A stretch of 64,000 nucleotides of DNA from Bugula neritina. Its lineage: Eukaryota; Bryozoa; Gymnolaemata; Cheilostomatida; Bugulidae. This document shows, piece by piece, positions 25,101 through 40,100 of this stretch. The stretch covers positions 7,003,429 through 7,067,428 of the forward strand of contig OZ037769.1 of the NCBI GenBank assembly GCA_964035545.1. The letters run 5' to 3'. The notes under the pieces are model-generated. The model was not told the origin of the DNA. It searched no databases and saw only the letters and a program-made list of their open reading frames with translations. Made by a program: the position numbers and the translations under genes. The first letter of the stretch is position 1. Each line of letters starts with the position of its first letter.

Positions 25101-28100
25101 AAAGATAATTAAATTGAAGCTATTACTAATTGCATATATGGTTGCTACTAATTTTTATTGGGTTAGCTTCCATGTTGGTGAAATTGTTTTTCCTTATATG
25201 GATAACCTGGATGTCTTCTGAAAGTCATTATGTAATAGTTTTTAGTATAAATACATGTAACATGAGTTTAAAAATGGAGATAGCTAAGTCTAACGAACCA
25301 ATGTTTCAAAAACTCAACACTGCCTAAGTGGTGACTTCATTTATTTTGAGCTCTGTGCAGTTCTGATTCGCTTATTTTCTATTAATTACATGCAGCTAGC
25401 ATTTGATTTGATAAGGATTTTTAATATATACACTGGATTAGAGTTATATCAATAACCATGTGTTTAGCTGATGGTCAACAAATTAAGTTAGCCATGCAGT
25501 CTTTCTCTATGTTTGTCTGTTTTTGCTTTATGCTTTTCTTTGACTATTAAATATTTTATACATGCAGGCTTTGAAAATAATTTTGGCTATTATAGGGTTT
25601 GAACTTTACTTCCCAAATTGATTGGCAGTATATCAAACCCTATACTCGAAACATACACACTTACAAATTTCCATATATTAATTTATTCATGTGCATCATC
25701 TTTCTTTCTTGAGGCTGAACCTACTATTAGCTTTCTACCTAAAATTAGGTAAAAATTTATTTTTATACATTAGCCTAAAACTTTTCATCCTGATTCAATA
25801 ATTTAATTAAATGTAACCCCAACCTTTAGGTCCAGTAGCTCCGATTTCTCCTTTGACTCCCCATCCAGCGGGTCCTCTAAGACCTCGTACTCCCCGAGGT
25901 CCACGATCACCTTTTGGCCCAGGAGGGCCTGGCGGACCAGCAGGTCCTGGTTTACAGTAGCAAGGGTTCTCAGTGGTCTTTGCAGTTCCTCCCCAACCAG
26001 TAGGAGGGGTTGTATACGTCTCCGCTCTTTTCTCTCTTCTTAGCTGAAATAGGAATAAACCAAGTTAATTGTTTTAGTTTTAATTTTCTTTCAAAGTAAT
26101 TTTATTTTGCTTGGAAGTGTTACAAATCTCACCTCAACGCCAGTAAATGCCTTGGCTATTTGTTGGTTCAGGTTGTTTGTCTTATTCTCGACATGACCTA
26201 CTCTGTTGATTATCTCCACTTTCTGAGCCTCTGATATTTCAAGTTTGACTTGCAACTCATAGACTGTCTTTAAAAGTTGGACATAAAACACCCCAAGAGT
26301 GGCCACTGCTCCCAGGACGAACAGACATAAAGTAAATTTTAGTATGGCAGTAGTGTTCTTGCTTTTCCCTGGCTTGAGGCTTGGTTCTACAAACCCTTTC
26401 TCCATGTTGTCTGTTGAAACCTAAAGCATAAGTTGGTTAGCTGTATACAGTGTTTTCTCTCTCTTCAAAATTCTGCAAGACCTTAGAGTTTAGTTCCATG
26501 TGACCTTCTGATCTATTTACTGCAGCTGACTGCCATTTTGAAAAGTTTTAATTTTCTGAACAGAAAGGACGTAGTTTTATTTATAATTATTAGGCTCAAT
26601 ATTATCTTACTATCGTGGTAGGTTACAGTTTCCTGTTGTAACACACATTACATTAAATATGCTAGCAGTTGTTTGAGTGTATTGAAGCGTAATATAGTCA
26701 TTTTATATTGCAATGCTGTATTCTATGTCCAACTTCAATATGTATTCTGATAAGAAGTGAACTGGGTTTACTCTGTTATTTGAAAAAGTCAAGGCGGTTG
26801 GAGATAATCAACAGAAACAGCACACCATTGATTATTAGAATAAACTCCATTAAACCCTAAATACTACAATAACAAACTAATAACAAAAGTTAAAATTTTA
26901 ATTTCCTAATTTTGTGAACTTATAATTTTTATTGACATATTTTTATAAGATCACCGTAAGAATAAAATAAGAAATTATTAATCCTAGGTTTTAAACTGTA
27001 GCATAGAAAATTAATAAGTGTGCCAGAATGTCACATTACACAAGTACTACAACATACCTGTTTGCTGGTGTCAGTGCAGAGTGTCTAACTTCCAGCTGCC
27101 TGTCACACTAAATATACAGTGGTGGATTTTTATAATGTTTTATAGGTCCATTATTTCAATTTGTCCTCGAATGCATTGCTGGTGTTTATAGCCTACCAAT
27201 GTGAAATTATCACGAAGGAAAGTTTGGTTATAGACAGCTTATGGTAGTTATTACACATTAAACATGATAATGTTGTTCAGCGTGCTATTAATAGTTTATT
27301 AGCAGCCTATGTTATTATATTATATTCATAGTTTGAGATGAATCAATTTTTTCAAGTCAAGATGCATATAGTTTAGAAATATGTTTTCAATTTAGTTTTG
27401 TTGACTACGTATCAATGTTTGACATTTAATCAAATGCAAACCAAGAGATTTGATTGACTTGGTTTTCTTGTTTGTCTGTGGAGATAAATATATCAAATTT
27501 TAGGGTTTCTTTCATTGACATGCAGCTTCATATCTCCCTTATGTAGCTCAACCTTTACACACACGCACACACGCATATCACTTTCATTCAGAAGATTAAT
27601 TGTATATTAACTTGTAGGGTGGTGAAATAGTGTTGCTCATGTAGCTGCATTTCAACGTAGCTGTTATATTTTACAGACAGACTTTGTGTCTGAGATGGTT
27701 GCCTTAATCTCTCAAGGCGTTCAGAGCTCTCAGTTCTCTCGTGCAGCTGGACATCCTGTCATCAGTTGGTTTCTTAAAACAAGAAGACCCATTGCAACAT
27801 CTAAACGTAGATTGAGAAGAGCTGTGTTATCTACAGCATTGCCCACCACTCTATCAACACCAAGTGTGTCCACAGTGTCTACAAATAGCACAGCTACTAC
27901 AACCAGCCCAGCTACAACAAATGGTACAATGTCTATAAATAGCACAGCTACTACAACCAGCCCAGTAACTACAGATAGTACAATGTCTATAAATAGCACA
28001 GCTACTACAACCAGCACAGCTACTACAGATAGTACAGTGTCTATAAATAGTACAGCTACTACAACCAGCACAGCCACTACAAATAGTACAGTGTCTATAA

Positions 28101-31100
28101 ATAGTACAGCTACTACAACCAGCCCAGTAACTACAAATGGTACAGTGTCTATAAATAGTACAGCTACTACGACCAGCACAGCTACTACAGATGTTACAGT
28201 GTCTATAAATAGCACAGCTACTACAACCGGCCCAGCTACTACAGATGGTACAGTGTCTACAAATAGCACAACTACTACAACCAGCCCAGTAACTACAAAT
28301 GGTACAGTGTCTATAAATAGTACAGCCACTACAACCAGCACAGCTACTACAGATGTTACAGTGTCTATAAATAGCACAGCTACTACAACCGGCCCAGCTA
28401 CTACAGATGGTACAGTGTCTACAAATAGCACAACTACTACAACCAGCCCAGCTACAACAAATGGTACAATGTCTATAAATAGCACAGCTACTACAACCAG
28501 CCCAGTAACTACAGATAGTACAATGTCTATAAATAGCACAGCTACTACAACCAGCACAGCTACTACAGATAGTACAGTGTCTATAAATAGTACAGCTACT
28601 ACAACCAGCACAGCCACTACAAATAGTACAGTGTCTATAAATAGTACAGCTACTACAACCAGCCCAGTAACTACAAATGGTACAGTGTCTATAAATAGTA
28701 CAGCTACTACGACCAGCACAGCTACTACAGATGTTACAGTGTCTATAAATAGCACAGCTACTACAACCGGCCCAGCTACTACAGATGGTACAGTGTCTAC
28801 AAATAGCACAACTACTACAACCAGCCCAGTAACTACAAATGGTACAGTGTCTATAAATAGTACAGCCACTACAACCAGCACAGCTACTACAGATGTTACA
28901 GTGTCTATAAATAGCACAGCTACTACAACCGGCCCAGCTACTACAGATGGTACAGTGTCTACAAATAGCACAACTACTACAACCAGCCCAGTAACTACAA
29001 ATGGTACAGTGTCTATAAATAGTACAGCTACTCCAACCAGCCCTGTAACTACAAATGGTACAGTGTCTATAAATAGCACAGCTACTACAACCAGCCCACC
29101 TACTACAGATAGTACAATGTCTACAAATAGCACAGCTACTACAACCAGCCCAGTAACTACAAATGGTACAGTGTCTATAAATAGTACAGCTACTACAACC
29201 AGCACAGCCACTACAAATAGTACAGTGTCTATAAATAGTACAGCTACTCTAACCAGCCCAGCTACTACAGATAGTACAGTGTCTATAAATAGTACAGCTA
29301 CTACAACCAACACAGAAACAACAAATAGTACAGTGTCTACAAATAGCACAGCTACTACAACCAGCACAGCTACTACAGATGTTACAGTGTCTATAAATAG
29401 TACAGCTACTCCAACCAGCCCAGCTACAACAGATAGTACAATGTCTATAAATAGCACAGCTACTACAACCAACCCAGCTACTACAGAAACTACAAATGGT
29501 ACAGTGTCTACGAATAGCACAGCTACTACAACCAGCCCAGTAACTACAAATGGTACAGTGTCCATAAATAGTACAGCTACTACAACCAGCACAGCTACTA
29601 CAGATAGTACAGTGTCTATAAATAGCACAGCTACTACAACCAGCCCAGTAACTACAAATGGTACAGTGTCTATAAATAGTACAGCTACTACAACCAGCAC
29701 AGCTACTACAGATGGTACAGTGTCTACAAATAGCACAACTACTACAACCAGCCCAGTAACTACAAATGGTACAGTGTCTATAAATAGTACAGCTACTACA
29801 ACCAGCACAGCTACTACAGATAGTACAGTGTCTATAAATAGCACAGCTACTACAACCAGCCCAGTAACTACAAATGGTACAATGTCTATAAATAGTACAG
29901 CTACTACAACCAGCACAGCCACTACAAATAGTACAGTGTCTATAAATAGCACAGCTACTACAACCAGCACAGCTACTACAGATAGTACAATGTCTATAAA
30001 TAGCACAGCTACTACAACCAACCCAGCTACTACAGAAACTACAAATGGTACAGTGTCTACGAATAGCACAGCTACTACAACCAGCCCAGTAACTACAAAT
30101 GGTACAGTGTCCATAAATAGTACAGCTACTACAACCAGCACAGCTACTACAGATAGTACAGTGTCTATAAATGGTACAGCTACTACAACCAGCACAGCTA
30201 CTACAGACGGTACAGTGTCTACAAATAGCACAACTACTACAACCAGCCCAGTAACTACAAATGGTACAGTGTCTATAAATAGTACAGCTACTACAACCAA
30301 CCCAGCTACTACAGAAACTACAAATGGTACAGTGTCTACGAATAGCACAGCTACTACAACCAGCCCAGTAACTACAAATGGTACAGTGTCTATAAATAGT
30401 ACAGCTACTACAACCAGCACAGCTACTACAGATGGTACAGTGTCTACAAATAGCACAACTACTACAACCAGCCCAGTAACTACAAATGGTACAGTGTCTA
30501 TAAATAGTACAGCTACTACAACCAGCACAGCTACTACAGATGGTGCAGTGTCTACAAATAGCACAACTACTACAACCAGCCCCGTAACTACAAATGGTAC
30601 AGTGTCTATAAATAGTACAGCTACTACAACCAGCACAGCTACTACAGATGTTACAGTGTCTATAAATAGTACAGCTACTCCAACCAGCCCAGCTACAACA
30701 GATAGTACAATGTCTATAAATAGCACAGCTACTACAACCAACCCAGCTACTACAGAAACTACAAATGGTACAGTGTCTACGAATAGCACAGCTACTACAA
30801 CCGGCCCAGCTACTACAGATGGTACAGTGTCTACAAATAGCACAACTACTACAACCAGCCCAGTAACTACAAATGGTACAGTGTCTATAAATAGTACAGC
30901 TACTACAACCAACCCAGTAACTACAAATGGTACAGTGTCTATAAATAGTACAGCTACTCCAACCAGCCCAGCTACAACAGATAGTACAATGTCTATAAAT
31001 AGCACAGCTACTACAACCAACCCAGCTACTACAGAAACTACGAATGGTACAGTGTCTACGAATAGCACAGCTACTACAACCGGCCCAGCTACTACAGATG

Positions 31101-34100
31101 GTACAGTGTCTACAAATAGCACAACTACTACAACCAACCCAGTAACTACAAATGGTACAGTGTCTATAAATAGTACAGCTACTACAACCAGCACAGCTAC
31201 TACAGATAGTACAGTGGCTACAAATAGCACAACTACTACAACCAGCACAGCTACTACAGATAGTACAGTGTCTATAAATAGCACAGCTACTACAACCAGC
31301 CCAGAAACTACAAATGGTACAGTGTCTATAAATAGTACAGCTACTACAACCAGCACAGCTACTACAGATAGTACAGTGTCTATAAATAGCACAGCTACTA
31401 CAACCAGCACAGAAACAACAAATGGTACAGTGTCTACAAATAGTACAGCTACTACAACCAGCCCAGAAACCACAAATGGTACAGTGTCTATAAATAGTAC
31501 AGCTACTACAACCAGCACAGCTACTACAGATAGTACAGTGTCTATAAATAGTACAGCTACTACAACCAGCATAGCTACTACAGATAGTACAGTGTCTATA
31601 AATAGTACAGCTACTACAACCAGCATAGCTACTACAGATAGTACAGTGTCTATAAATAGTACAGCTACTCCAACCAGCCCTGTAACTACTACTAGAGGAT
31701 TTACATCAACAATTCCTATTACAAGTTCAACATCTAACAGCACACTGTTCACTACTTCTTCAGACTTGGTTTCAAACATCACTCAGTCGTCAACATCTTC
31801 CACATCAAATACTACATCTATAATGTTCAACACTACCACTCTACTGCCAGCTGTTAACGTTACAGTGACGGCACCCACTAGTTCTTTCGCTCCAACATCC
31901 AATACTACAAGGCTATTTACGACAACGTCCAGCACATTGAATACTACGATCAAAACAACCCTTTTCACAACCCCAGATCTGAATAGCACATTGCCTTTTA
32001 ACACTACGCAGTCTTCGACTTCTTTTGCAAACTCCACATTGCCATCAACTACTCCTACAATCTCCGTATCCACCACCACATTACTGTCTAATTCCACAAC
32101 TCCGATAGCAACACCTACCACGCCAGCAAATTCTACTCAGTCAAACACAACGATGCCTTCAACTACTGCAGTACCGATGTTCAACAGCACTCTATCATCA
32201 ACAACTGAAGTATCAGCACCCAATACAACGTTGTCAACTTTAGGTACCACATTGTCTGGTACTACAGATGTAATGCCAAATAGTACACAATCAACAGAAC
32301 TAACAACAGGCTCTACTTCAATGTCAACTAATACTACAATTCAACCATCAAACAACACATCTACTTTGTCAACACTAACTTTTGAGTTAAACACTACAAC
32401 CGCTTCAACATTTACTTCTGATTCAACTGTAACTGTTGTGAAGTCCACTTTAAACACTAGTCTGTCAACTACCACCACTTTAAATACTAGTCTGTCAACT
32501 ACCACCACTTTAAACACGAGTCTCTCAACTACCACCGCTTTAAGCACTAGTCTCTCAACTAATACCACTCTACAACTAAATACTACACAGCTGACAACCT
32601 CAGCAAGCTCAACTCTGAACTCAACCCAGCTACCAACAACTACTACGGCTCCACCAAACAACACAACTCAACAATCAAACACTACCACCACATCCTTACC
32701 AACTAATAATACCTTTAACACCGAAACAGTTCCAACATCAAATGTCACATTGTCACCAAGTACGACATTGACAGCTCTATTAAACACTACACTTTCATCA
32801 TCAGCTGCTAATACAACTATTGTGCCAAACACAACGCTGCCATCAACCCCTAACACTCCTTCAACTCTAAACTCCACCATGCAACCAACAACAGTTATGA
32901 TTTCAACGCCGGACTCAACACTAAACACAACTGTGATTTCACCATCAAACGCAACGACAATGAGTTCTACTACAGATACAATCACCTCAGGTTCAACAGC
33001 GGCCACTATAAATTCAACAACCTCTACAGGTTCAGTTTCGAATACCACAGCACATTCTTCGACAGCTACCACTTTGCCAATTACCAGCTCTTTAAAACCT
33101 CCTACAAGTAAGAAACATTGTATTTGTTTTCAGTGCATTGTATTTTTTGCTCATTTTGTTTGCAGTTTCGTTGACTTCTTAAGTTGTTTATGTTAAAAAT
33201 CTGTTGTTTCAAGGCTGCATATAACTTTCTAGCAGGAAACCAACATAGTTACCTTTTATGTAAGTGGTTGTGTTGTTAGTGGTAGTTGCTGAGACTTATG
33301 ATACTGAGGGTAGTTATGAGCACTTATCTAGATGGTTAGTTTTTTCAACTATATTATTTAGCATCAGCTACGACGCCGATGTCAAACCCGATTGTTGTGA
33401 ACTCTGTCCCAGAAGTCCTTGTCAAGTTTGGAGTTCACTTTCTCTATAGAATTCCTAACAATACTTTTTATGATGAGCAAGATGGCTGGACAGGAAATCT
33501 TCAGCTTTCCCTTACAGATGACAATAGAAAGGTTGGTGCTTGTTCTAGAGCTGTGTGTACATGTGTAATAAGCAGTTTCCACTAATATTTTATCTTTATA
33601 ACTAATTTAGTTTTGGTGTAGTGTAAATTATTATTGCATTTGTGCAGGGAACAATCCGGTTTTACTGTACATTTCCATGTGCATTTTATGTTACTTCTAT
33701 GTCACTACGTTTCCATTGTTGGAATGTCTACTCAATCAGATCAGTTGAAAGTCACACATTCCTATATATAGTAGATTAGACTTCTCAAAGAATGACAACT
33801 CTAAGTAAACAGGCCTTTAACTCTGCTGTACATTTGGACAAAAATAGCCAATATTAACTTATTTTGGAGCTATTACTTTGCTGCAAATGTTAAAGATTTC
33901 CATTAATGCTATCAATAGGTTATACCTTGGAACTTTTTAGCTGTTGTATATGAGCCTATTTAGGATACTGTATAACACAACTCACTTACTCAATATAAGT
34001 CTGCATAACTTCAATTAGTTGATGTTACTCTAACATTACCAGCACCTGTGACACTGTTAATTGGGAGATTTGACTGTCTAGCGTTACAAAAATAGAGTTG

Positions 34101-37100
34101 AACGACAGACTAACACGCTACTTGTGGAGATGGCGCTACATTAGCACCAGCTGCATCACCAATTGCTTTATATCCTCTATCGTTTATTATCCTGTCTGAG
34201 TAATATATTATCTGAGTTCCAGTTAATACTTTACTGCTGATGTTCTCTGCTGAGTCAATAACTATGAGTTGAAGTTGAAACCATTGTTGGTAAACATCTT
34301 TAAGTTAGATGGCTTTTTAGATGACAAATTGCAAACTGTTAATCTTGTTTTATTGTAGGCTATTCATTCAGTGCCGTGGCTACAGTTCAATACTAAATCT
34401 CAGACTCTGCAAGGGTTAGCAGTGCCTCCCTTCTACACCCGAGAGTCTGGTGACAGAGTAAACCTCACTCTACGGGCCACAGACAGCACGGGGCAGACAG
34501 CATCTAGTCTTCTCACAATAGTAATATCATCGGATGACCTGTTCAAAATATCTCACGTCTTTGAAATGAATATTCGAACTGACTTTGTGTTGTTCACATC
34601 TGGTATTGAGCATGTCTCGTGGTGGGCTGGTAATATCACTGAATTCTTCAATAACTCTATAGACTCAATTCGAGTCCTAGAAGTTCACAACGCGTCGAAG
34701 ACATCAGTGATAGTCAAATGGTCTAATAACACCATTAATAATATCATACCTCCATATACGTGTCCTTTAGCTGATATCTTGCATGGGCTAAACCAGATGA
34801 GATCTGAGCTGTTCCAATCTGATCTCAATCAATTCATAATACAAGATGTGACTCTGGAGCTCCGTGGTGTGTGTCATGACTTCACCACGGCCCTTCCTTT
34901 GGCTACCTCTACACCTGAACAGATTACAACAGACTCTGCTAGCACCACAACACCTGTATCTATAGTCAGTAGGTTGTCAACTTACTTGAATGTATTTTAG
35001 TCAATGGGATGCTGCCGGTCATTCTTGACTTGTGTTGAATATTTAGTGTTGAGTGCAGAACCAGTGAAATGTGGTGCTCCAAATACAGCTTACAGCGAAC
35101 TGTGTGTATGTGTAATTATTTTTGTTTTACAGCCACTACAGCTAATCCACAGCCAATGGTAACTTCTACACTGGATGTACTTACTGTAGATTCTGGTATT
35201 TACTTTGAATATCAGATTCCAGAAAATACATTCTTAGATCTACAAGATGGAAACACAAGAAATCTCACTCTATCCTTACTAGACACTAACAGACAGGTGA
35301 ATATGTACATACGCCTACTGTTATACATACATGTATAAGTCAAATACTAAACCCATTACTGGGTGCTATTAATTTCACTGGAAGACAGCTGTAATATTAT
35401 ATTATATTAAATAATTCTGTTTACAGCCACTACCTCATGACTCATGGGTACAGTTAGACAGAGTTGAGCAGAAAGTATATGGACTGACAGTGTCACCATT
35501 CTGGTCTGGTATTTCCACTCAGTATAACTACACTGTGAGAGCATCGGATAGTCAGGGTAACCAGGTGCACACAACTCTAGTAGTCAGCATCTCTACCATC
35601 AATTCAGTGAGAGTGTCCCATTCCTTCAGTATGAGAATTCTCACAGACTATAGCCTGTTTACCAGTGAACTATCTCATGCTATATGGTGGGTGGGTAACG
35701 TGACCGCCCACTTCAATGAAAGTCTTAACGATATCACCACACTGAACATTGTGGACAGTGAATCTCCAGGTTTAGTGATATCCTGGTCTAACAACACTAT
35801 AAATAGTATAAATCCACCATACACGTGTCCTCTCTCCCTTATATACTCCACCTATTCTGAGTTAACTAGTGAGTCATTCCAATCAACTCTGAGTCAGTTT
35901 ATCATTGAGTCAGTCGAACTGAAACTTCAAGGTATCTGTGAAGGTTTTGATACGACTACTTCACTAATGACTACACCAACCACTACAGTCACCACACCAA
36001 CCACTACAGTCACAACGTCAACAACCACTTCAACTACAACTACACTGCCTCCCACCACAAGTATGATTTTTATCTTTTCATTATAAAATTATTATACCAA
36101 ACATTTTTATATTCTATTTTCTGTGAAATTTAAAGCATAGTGTATATCAGTTTGTTTTGTTGATTTGTTTTACAGCCACTACAGCTAATCCACAGCCAAT
36201 GGTAACTTCTACACTGGATGTACTTAGTGTAGATTCTGGTATTTACTTTGAATATCTGATACCAGAAAATACATTCTTAGATCTACAAGATGGAAACACA
36301 AGAAATCTCACTCTATCCTTACTAGACAGTAACAAACAGGTGTGTATTACTATATACTAGAGTATAGACACTAACAAACAGGTGTGTATTACTATATACT
36401 AGAGTATAGACACTAACAAACAGGTGTGTATTACTATATACTAGAGTATAGACACTACCAAACAGGTGTGTATTACTATATACTAGAGTATAGACACTAA
36501 CAAGCAGGTGTTTATTACTATATACTAGTATAGACACTACCAAACAGGTGTGTGTTACTATACTGGAGTATATTATAAACGTAGAAAATTCAAGCTCTTG
36601 GAAAAGGTTTGAATTTATTTCGATAAAAATTGAAAACGCGTTTTCAGACTCAAAGAGTGTGCACGATAAATGGTAATCAGCCAAATAAATCAAATCTGCA
36701 CCAATTTTTTCCGCACGCTTTAGCTGTTCAACATTTGGTCCACGTGAAATCATCTGAAATCCGCACACAACAACTCAGTCCGGGAAATCTTTCTAATATG
36801 ACCGGCACTAAACCAAGAGCATATTAGTAGCTACAGTGCAAAACTTTATGTGATGTGGACCAAATCTACAATTACAAGTATTATGCACAGTGTATAAGTA
36901 TAGTGAAGTAATTTTCTTCATACTCATATTACAGCAGAATAAGTTGCAGTGTTTTTTGTAGTTTACACCAACATGTTAAGAATTCCTTCAAAGATATTAA
37001 TAGCTTGAAGTAGTTGAGTATTTTGTAGCTAGAAATTAATATTTCAAGTATGTTATTCTGAAATTCTTAATGATGCTACAAATAATTTCATAACTGTTTT

Positions 37101-40100
37101 TATCAACTCTTGTAAGCAATGCTGGCAACAATCCTTCATGGTTTTAGAAATCAGCGTGTAGCCTTCTACCTGTGCTTCCCACCAAGAGTCATGAATATGA
37201 TATAGGAACTAATGCAACATAGTGATTGCACTTGTATATTTTATGTGTTTTACTCTGCAGTTTATAAAAGCTAATTTTAGTCTCGTAATATTTTGAATTT
37301 ATAAATCAATGGTGGTTCAATACCAGAAACATCTTCAAATTTTATTGTTACATTCAGGTATTCCTGCATGAATTAAGTTTGACTCACTACTTGAACAGTT
37401 GGTAAATAGATTAGTCTGTTTAGATGTGATACTTTTCATTTCAGCCACTACCTCATGACTCATGGGTACAGTTAGACAGAGTTGAGCAGAAAGTATATGG
37501 ACTGACAGTGTCACCATTCTGGTCTGGTATTTCCACTCAGTATAACTACACCGTGAGAGCATCGGATAGTCAGGGTAACCAGGTGCACACAACTCTAATT
37601 GTCAGCATCTCTACCATCAATTTAGTGAGAGTGTCCCATTCCTTCAGCATGAGAATTCTCACAGATTATAGCCTGTTTACCAGTGAACTATCTCATGCTA
37701 TATGGTGGGTGGGTAACGTGACCACCCACTTCAATGAAAGTCTTAACGATATCACCACACTGAACATTGTGAACAGTGAATCTCCAGGTTTGGTGATTTC
37801 CTGGTCTAACAACACTATAAACAGTATAAATCCACCATACACGTGTCCTCTCTCCCTTATATACTCCACTTATTCTGAGTTAACTAGTGAGTCATTCCAA
37901 TCAACTCTGAGTCAGTTTATCATTGAGTCAGTCGAACTGAAACTTCAAGGTATTTGTGAAGGTTTTGATACAACTACTTCACTAATAACTACACCAACCA
38001 CTACAGTCACCACACCAACCACTACAGTCACCACACCAACCACTACAGTGACAACATCAACAACCACTTCAACTACAACTACACTGCCTCCCACCTCAAG
38101 TACGATTTTTATTTTTTCTTTATAAAATTATTATACCAAACATTTTTATATTTTACTTTCTGTGAAATTTAAAGCATAGTGTATATCAATTTGTTTTATT
38201 GATTTGTTTTACAGCCACTACAGCTAATCCACAGCCAATGGTAGCTTCTACACTGGATGTACTTACTGTAGATTCTGGTATTTACTTTGAATATCAGATT
38301 CCAGAAAATACATTCTTAGATCTACAAGATGGAAACACAAGAAATCTCACTTTATCCTTACTAGACAGTAACAAACAGGTGTGTATTACTATATACTAGA
38401 ATATAGACACTACCAAACAGGTGAGTATTACTATATACTAGAATATAGACACTACCAAACAGGTGTGTATTACTATATGCTAGAGTGTAGACACTACCAA
38501 ACAGGTGAGTATTACTATATACTAGACTGCAGTGGTTCCCAACCTTTTTCATAAATGTTGACTATTAATCCCCCCCCTTTCAAATAGCAAAAATATTTTA
38601 TGACTTACGGAATGAGAATATATGATACAATGCAATATATTTTGTTCTATCATATTTGCATATAATATAATTATCATAATAGTAATATTATCATTATTTT
38701 TATGTTATCAAACGCAGAGCAGTTCAATTATTAATGTTATGGCTTCATTTAATACTTTTGTGCTAGCTTGCTTAAGCCTGGCTCCGTGTTTGACCAGGCC
38801 CATCTTAAGTCACTCTGCAGGTTAAGGCAGTTTCTTTTCTCTTTGAGATGGGAATCCTACCTCACACGGATAGGTGGTGCTGGACGGCACCAAAACTCTG
38901 CTTTGTCAGTTATGTGCGGGAAGAGTTTGCTTGTTGAAACCCACAATTATTTGGCACACTGATGTTAAATTTTTTTAAACTCAAACCCCAAACCCTCCAC
39001 ATCAAGCCCCCAACTTTTGAACCCTAAACCCCCACCCCCAAACTCCAGAACTCCAAGTGCAAACCCAAAATCCTTCCCCCAAACCCCTCTTTCAAACTCC
39101 AAATCCCAAACCCCGATATTGAAAACATATGCCATTTTTACTTACTTTTCCATTTGTGCCATTATTACCTGTGCCATTTCTACTGGACACTACCCACAAT
39201 ACATCAACTGGAGAAAATGTCAAATTACCCTTCATTGCTGAATTGTGAACCAATTCAATAAAATCCTCCTGTAACTCCTCTGAAAACTTTTCAACAAAGA
39301 GTTGCAATGGATCACACGTTAAGTTAAGAATCTAGCTCTTTCTTTTTGGGAGGTAGCTCAAAGAAATACTCTTGAAACTCCATTAAAAGTTCAGAGAGAT
39401 GCCTAGAAGTTTTTTTGAAAAATGATCTGGAACAGGTGGTGTCTGGTAAAAATGGCACAGGTAATAATGGCACAAATGGAAAATTAAGTAAAATGGGACG
39501 TTTTCAATATTAACATTGTAGATTTGAGTTAGGGGTTAGACGTTCAGAATGAGGTGTTTGGAGGTTTGGGTTTGGGAAAATTTAACACCAGTGTGCGATT
39601 TTTACTGGTGCCATTTTTACCTAAAATCGGAACAGGTTCTTTTTCTATCAAAGTTCATTGAGTGTAGGGAAAGACACCATGCTTTTGATAGAGATGTCAC
39701 CACTTTAGTGTAACCTTAAAAAAATTGCCGCTGCTATGAAAGGCAATGATATGATTGCACTCCTGCATTTTTAGGTTCAGATTATTCAGTGTAGCAAATA
39801 TATTCACTAGGTATGTAGTATACAGCTCATAGAAATTGACGTGCATGGCTGCTAAAAGTTGACGTGTTGGTTTTTGCATATTTTTTACTTCCATTCGAAG
39901 TAACACAGAGAACAGTTAGGGTAGAGTAATTAATAAACACACATTCATGTAGAAGTAAACTGAGATTGCAGAATATGGTTTAGTTAAACAGATGAACTAA
40001 GATGAAGATTTATAGACATGCATATACATGTAACTTGCAAGAGCTCAAAAACCGTCAACAAATTGCGTGAATTTTTCAAAATCCAAATTCCCCCTTTAAA

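Noticed and set aside
27730-31782. Long minus-strand ORF (1350 codons) opposite the mucin array
   Set aside because: It exists only because a stop-free 54-base unit is repeated; the product is a monotonous VVVAVLFIDTV repeat, with no splice or start context, while the plus strand is homologous to dystroglycan.
36322-36768. Minus-strand ORF with repeated VYSNTHLFVSVYTL
   Set aside because: It reads the intronic splice-donor minisatellite backwards; no exon features.
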